From assembly GCF_035575815.1 (NCBI RefSeq), contig NZ_DATLXO010000140.1, positions 1 to 16,767 of the forward strand: DNA of 16,767 bases. The letters are read 5' to 3'. Both the position numbers and the translations under genes were made by a program. Origin of the DNA: Iamia sp035575815. Its GTDB lineage: Bacteria; Actinomycetota; Acidimicrobiia; Acidimicrobiales; Iamiaceae. This document shows positions 16,117-16,767 of this stretch, piece after piece. The notes beneath the pieces were generated by a model. The model was not told the DNA's origin, made no database searches, and saw only the letters and a list, made by a program, of their open reading frames with translations. Each line of letters starts with the position of its first letter. Within the stretch, counting starts at the first letter, position 1.

Positions 16117-16320
16117 TCAGCGGTCGCCCAGGAGATCGGTCAGTGCGTCGACGAGTGGTCCCACGCGCTCAATCGCGACATCCCACACCAGCTGGTCATC
16201 GATGCTGGCGTAGATCACGTCCTGGACGTGGTCATCCCACGAGCGACCGGCGACGAACGTGGCCACGTGATCGGCCGCTTGCCGGGCGTCCCACAAGTAG
16301 GCGCGAGGGTCACGTGGCAT
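16117..16320 (-). CDS. HepT-like HEPN toxin with an internal deletion removing the active site
   Basis: The 67-aa frame begins like a HepT (DUF86) toxin: MPRDPRAYLWDARQAADHVA, FVAGRSWDD (residues 1-30), and ends like one: YASIDDQLVWDVAIERVGPL (37-56) and the final helix. Normal HepT proteins are about 110-140 aa, and between these blocks have the helix with IIGEA and the RX4-6H nuclease motif (for example RNVLVHGY). Here residue Val35-Ile36 runs straight to Tyr37, so about 50-60 residues, including the catalytic Arg and His, are missing without breaking the frame. The product is probably not toxic. The ATG (16318-16320) overlaps the end of mntA by 11 bp, as in intact pairs. Confidence 0.8.
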   Translation of the reverse strand: MPRDPRAYLWDARQAADHVATFVAGRSWDDHVQDVIYASIDDQLVWDVAIERVGPLVDALTDLLGDR

Positions 16321-16618
16321 AGAGGTCGAGACGACTCCGTGCGACCGACTCTGCAAAGTGGGGATCGCCGAGGGCAGACGGAGCGACGAGATCGACAGGA
16401 CGACCGAACAGGTCCTCCAAGCCCTCCTTCAGACCGAAGTAGGCGTCGAAGCGGCTCCTCGTCGAGTGCGGATCGAAGTCGACGAGGAGGTCGACGTCGC
16501 TGGGCTCGTCGTCGAACCCACCGGCGACCGCAGACCCGAACACGTCGAGCCGCAGCACACCGAACCGGCGGCACAGTTCAGCGATGGCATCTCGCTGGGT
16601 CTTCAGCTCAGGGATCAT
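16310..16618 (-). CDS. MntA-type minimal nucleotidyltransferase antitoxin
   Basis: The 102-aa protein has the minimal nucleotidyltransferase core: VFGSAVAGGF (26-35) and SDVDLLVDF (40-48), giving Gly28-Ser29 and Asp41/Asp43, plus a C-terminal LFGRPVDLV strand. In the known MntA-HepT module the antitoxin AMPylates a tyrosine near the HEPN active site of HepT and blocks it. The core looks intact although the partner is damaged. I prefer the ATG at 16616-16618 since it gives the normal family length; an in-frame ATG 12 codons earlier would add a Cys-rich peptide (YPQLCRECRE). No strong ribosome site was found for either. Base composition here is visibly less GC-rich than in the folate genes, which fits transfer. 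Confidence 0.88.
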   Translation of the reverse strand: MIPELKTQRDAIAELCRRFGVLRLDVFGSAVAGGFDDEPSDVDLLVDFDPHSTRSRFDAYFGLKEGLEDLFGRPVDLVAPSALGDPHFAESVARSRLDLYAT

Positions 16619-16725
16619 CTCTCGACACTCACGGCACAGTTGGGGATACCCCATCGTCGCGCGTTGACTCGCCACCGGCTGCCGTCCGACGGCCGAGGTC
16701 GCCCACGAACGGCAGGCCACAGCGG

Positions 16726-16767
16726 AGCCCGAGCGGGGAATCGAACCCCGGACCTTCTCATTACGAG
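16726..16767 (-). tRNA. tRNA-Thr (CGT), 3' part only
   Basis: On the minus strand the window edge shows anticodon loop CTCGTAA (anticodon CGT, threonine), stem half TGAGA, variable loop AGGTC, T-arm CGGGG/CCCCG with TTCGATT, acceptor strand CTCGGGC and discriminator T. CCA is not encoded. The 5' half lies beyond the window. The mntA-hepT pair lies just past its 3' end, a common position for acquired DNA. No tRNA-end duplication was found in the rest of the window. Confidence 0.9.

Noticed and set aside
16619..16725. A small Cys-rich leader or att site between mntA and tRNA-Thr
   Set aside because: The in-frame extension (YPQLCRECRE) has no ribosome site and no copy of the tRNA 3' end was found elsewhere in the window.

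Overview
The window is very GC-rich bacterial DNA with tightly packed genes, nearly all on the minus strand and often starting with GTG. A SigR/RsrA mycothiol-type redox switch, a DUF2342 metalloprotease next to tilS-hpt, and a tilS-hpt-folE-folP-folB-folK order much like the mycobacterial one point to Actinobacteria. An Acidimicrobiia-like lineage is my best guess; this is inference, as no marker gene settles it.

Region 1 (1-8505, minus strand, transcribed from high to low coordinates): a 48-aa membrane protein, a DUF2342 zinc metalloprotease, tilS (tRNA-Ile lysidine synthetase), hpt (purine salvage), folE, a YdeP/FdhF-type molybdopterin oxidoreductase, folP, a dual-specificity-phosphatase-like protein without its catalytic cysteine, folB, folK, and the start of an unknown acidic protein. 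Three start/stop overlaps (hpt/folE, phosphatase-like/folB, folB/folK) support an operon that turns GTP into the tetrahydrofolate precursor. ftsH, which lies between hpt and folE in mycobacteria, is absent, and two unusual genes are interleaved. Two mutually exclusive hairpins overlap the tilS stop codon.

Region 2 (8614-9935, minus): sigR, rsrA and a 56-aa four-cysteine protein form a thiol-stress cassette, with a small unknown acidic protein upstream. Region 3 (10035-12974, minus): a membrane Ser/Thr kinase with an extracytoplasmic VCBS-like sensor domain, and a lipoprotein secretory lipase.

Region 4 (13148-14746, minus): tRNA-His followed by hisS. This is the most notable part. The tRNA gene lacks G-1 and C73 and instead has a G1-U72 pair and A73, while HisRS has the motif 2 and insertion typical of the divergent alphaproteobacterial type. 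It looks like a switched histidine identity pair in an actinobacterial setting.

Region 5 (14848-16767): a plus-strand membrane-anchored sulfite-oxidase-fold protein, then a small accessory patch next to a tRNA-Thr (CGT) 3' end. The patch holds the 3' remnant of a nucleotidyltransferase-like gene, a HepT toxin with an in-frame internal deletion that removes its RX4-6H active site, and an intact MntA antitoxin: a decaying toxin-antitoxin patch. No CRISPR array, insertion sequence or rRNA was seen.
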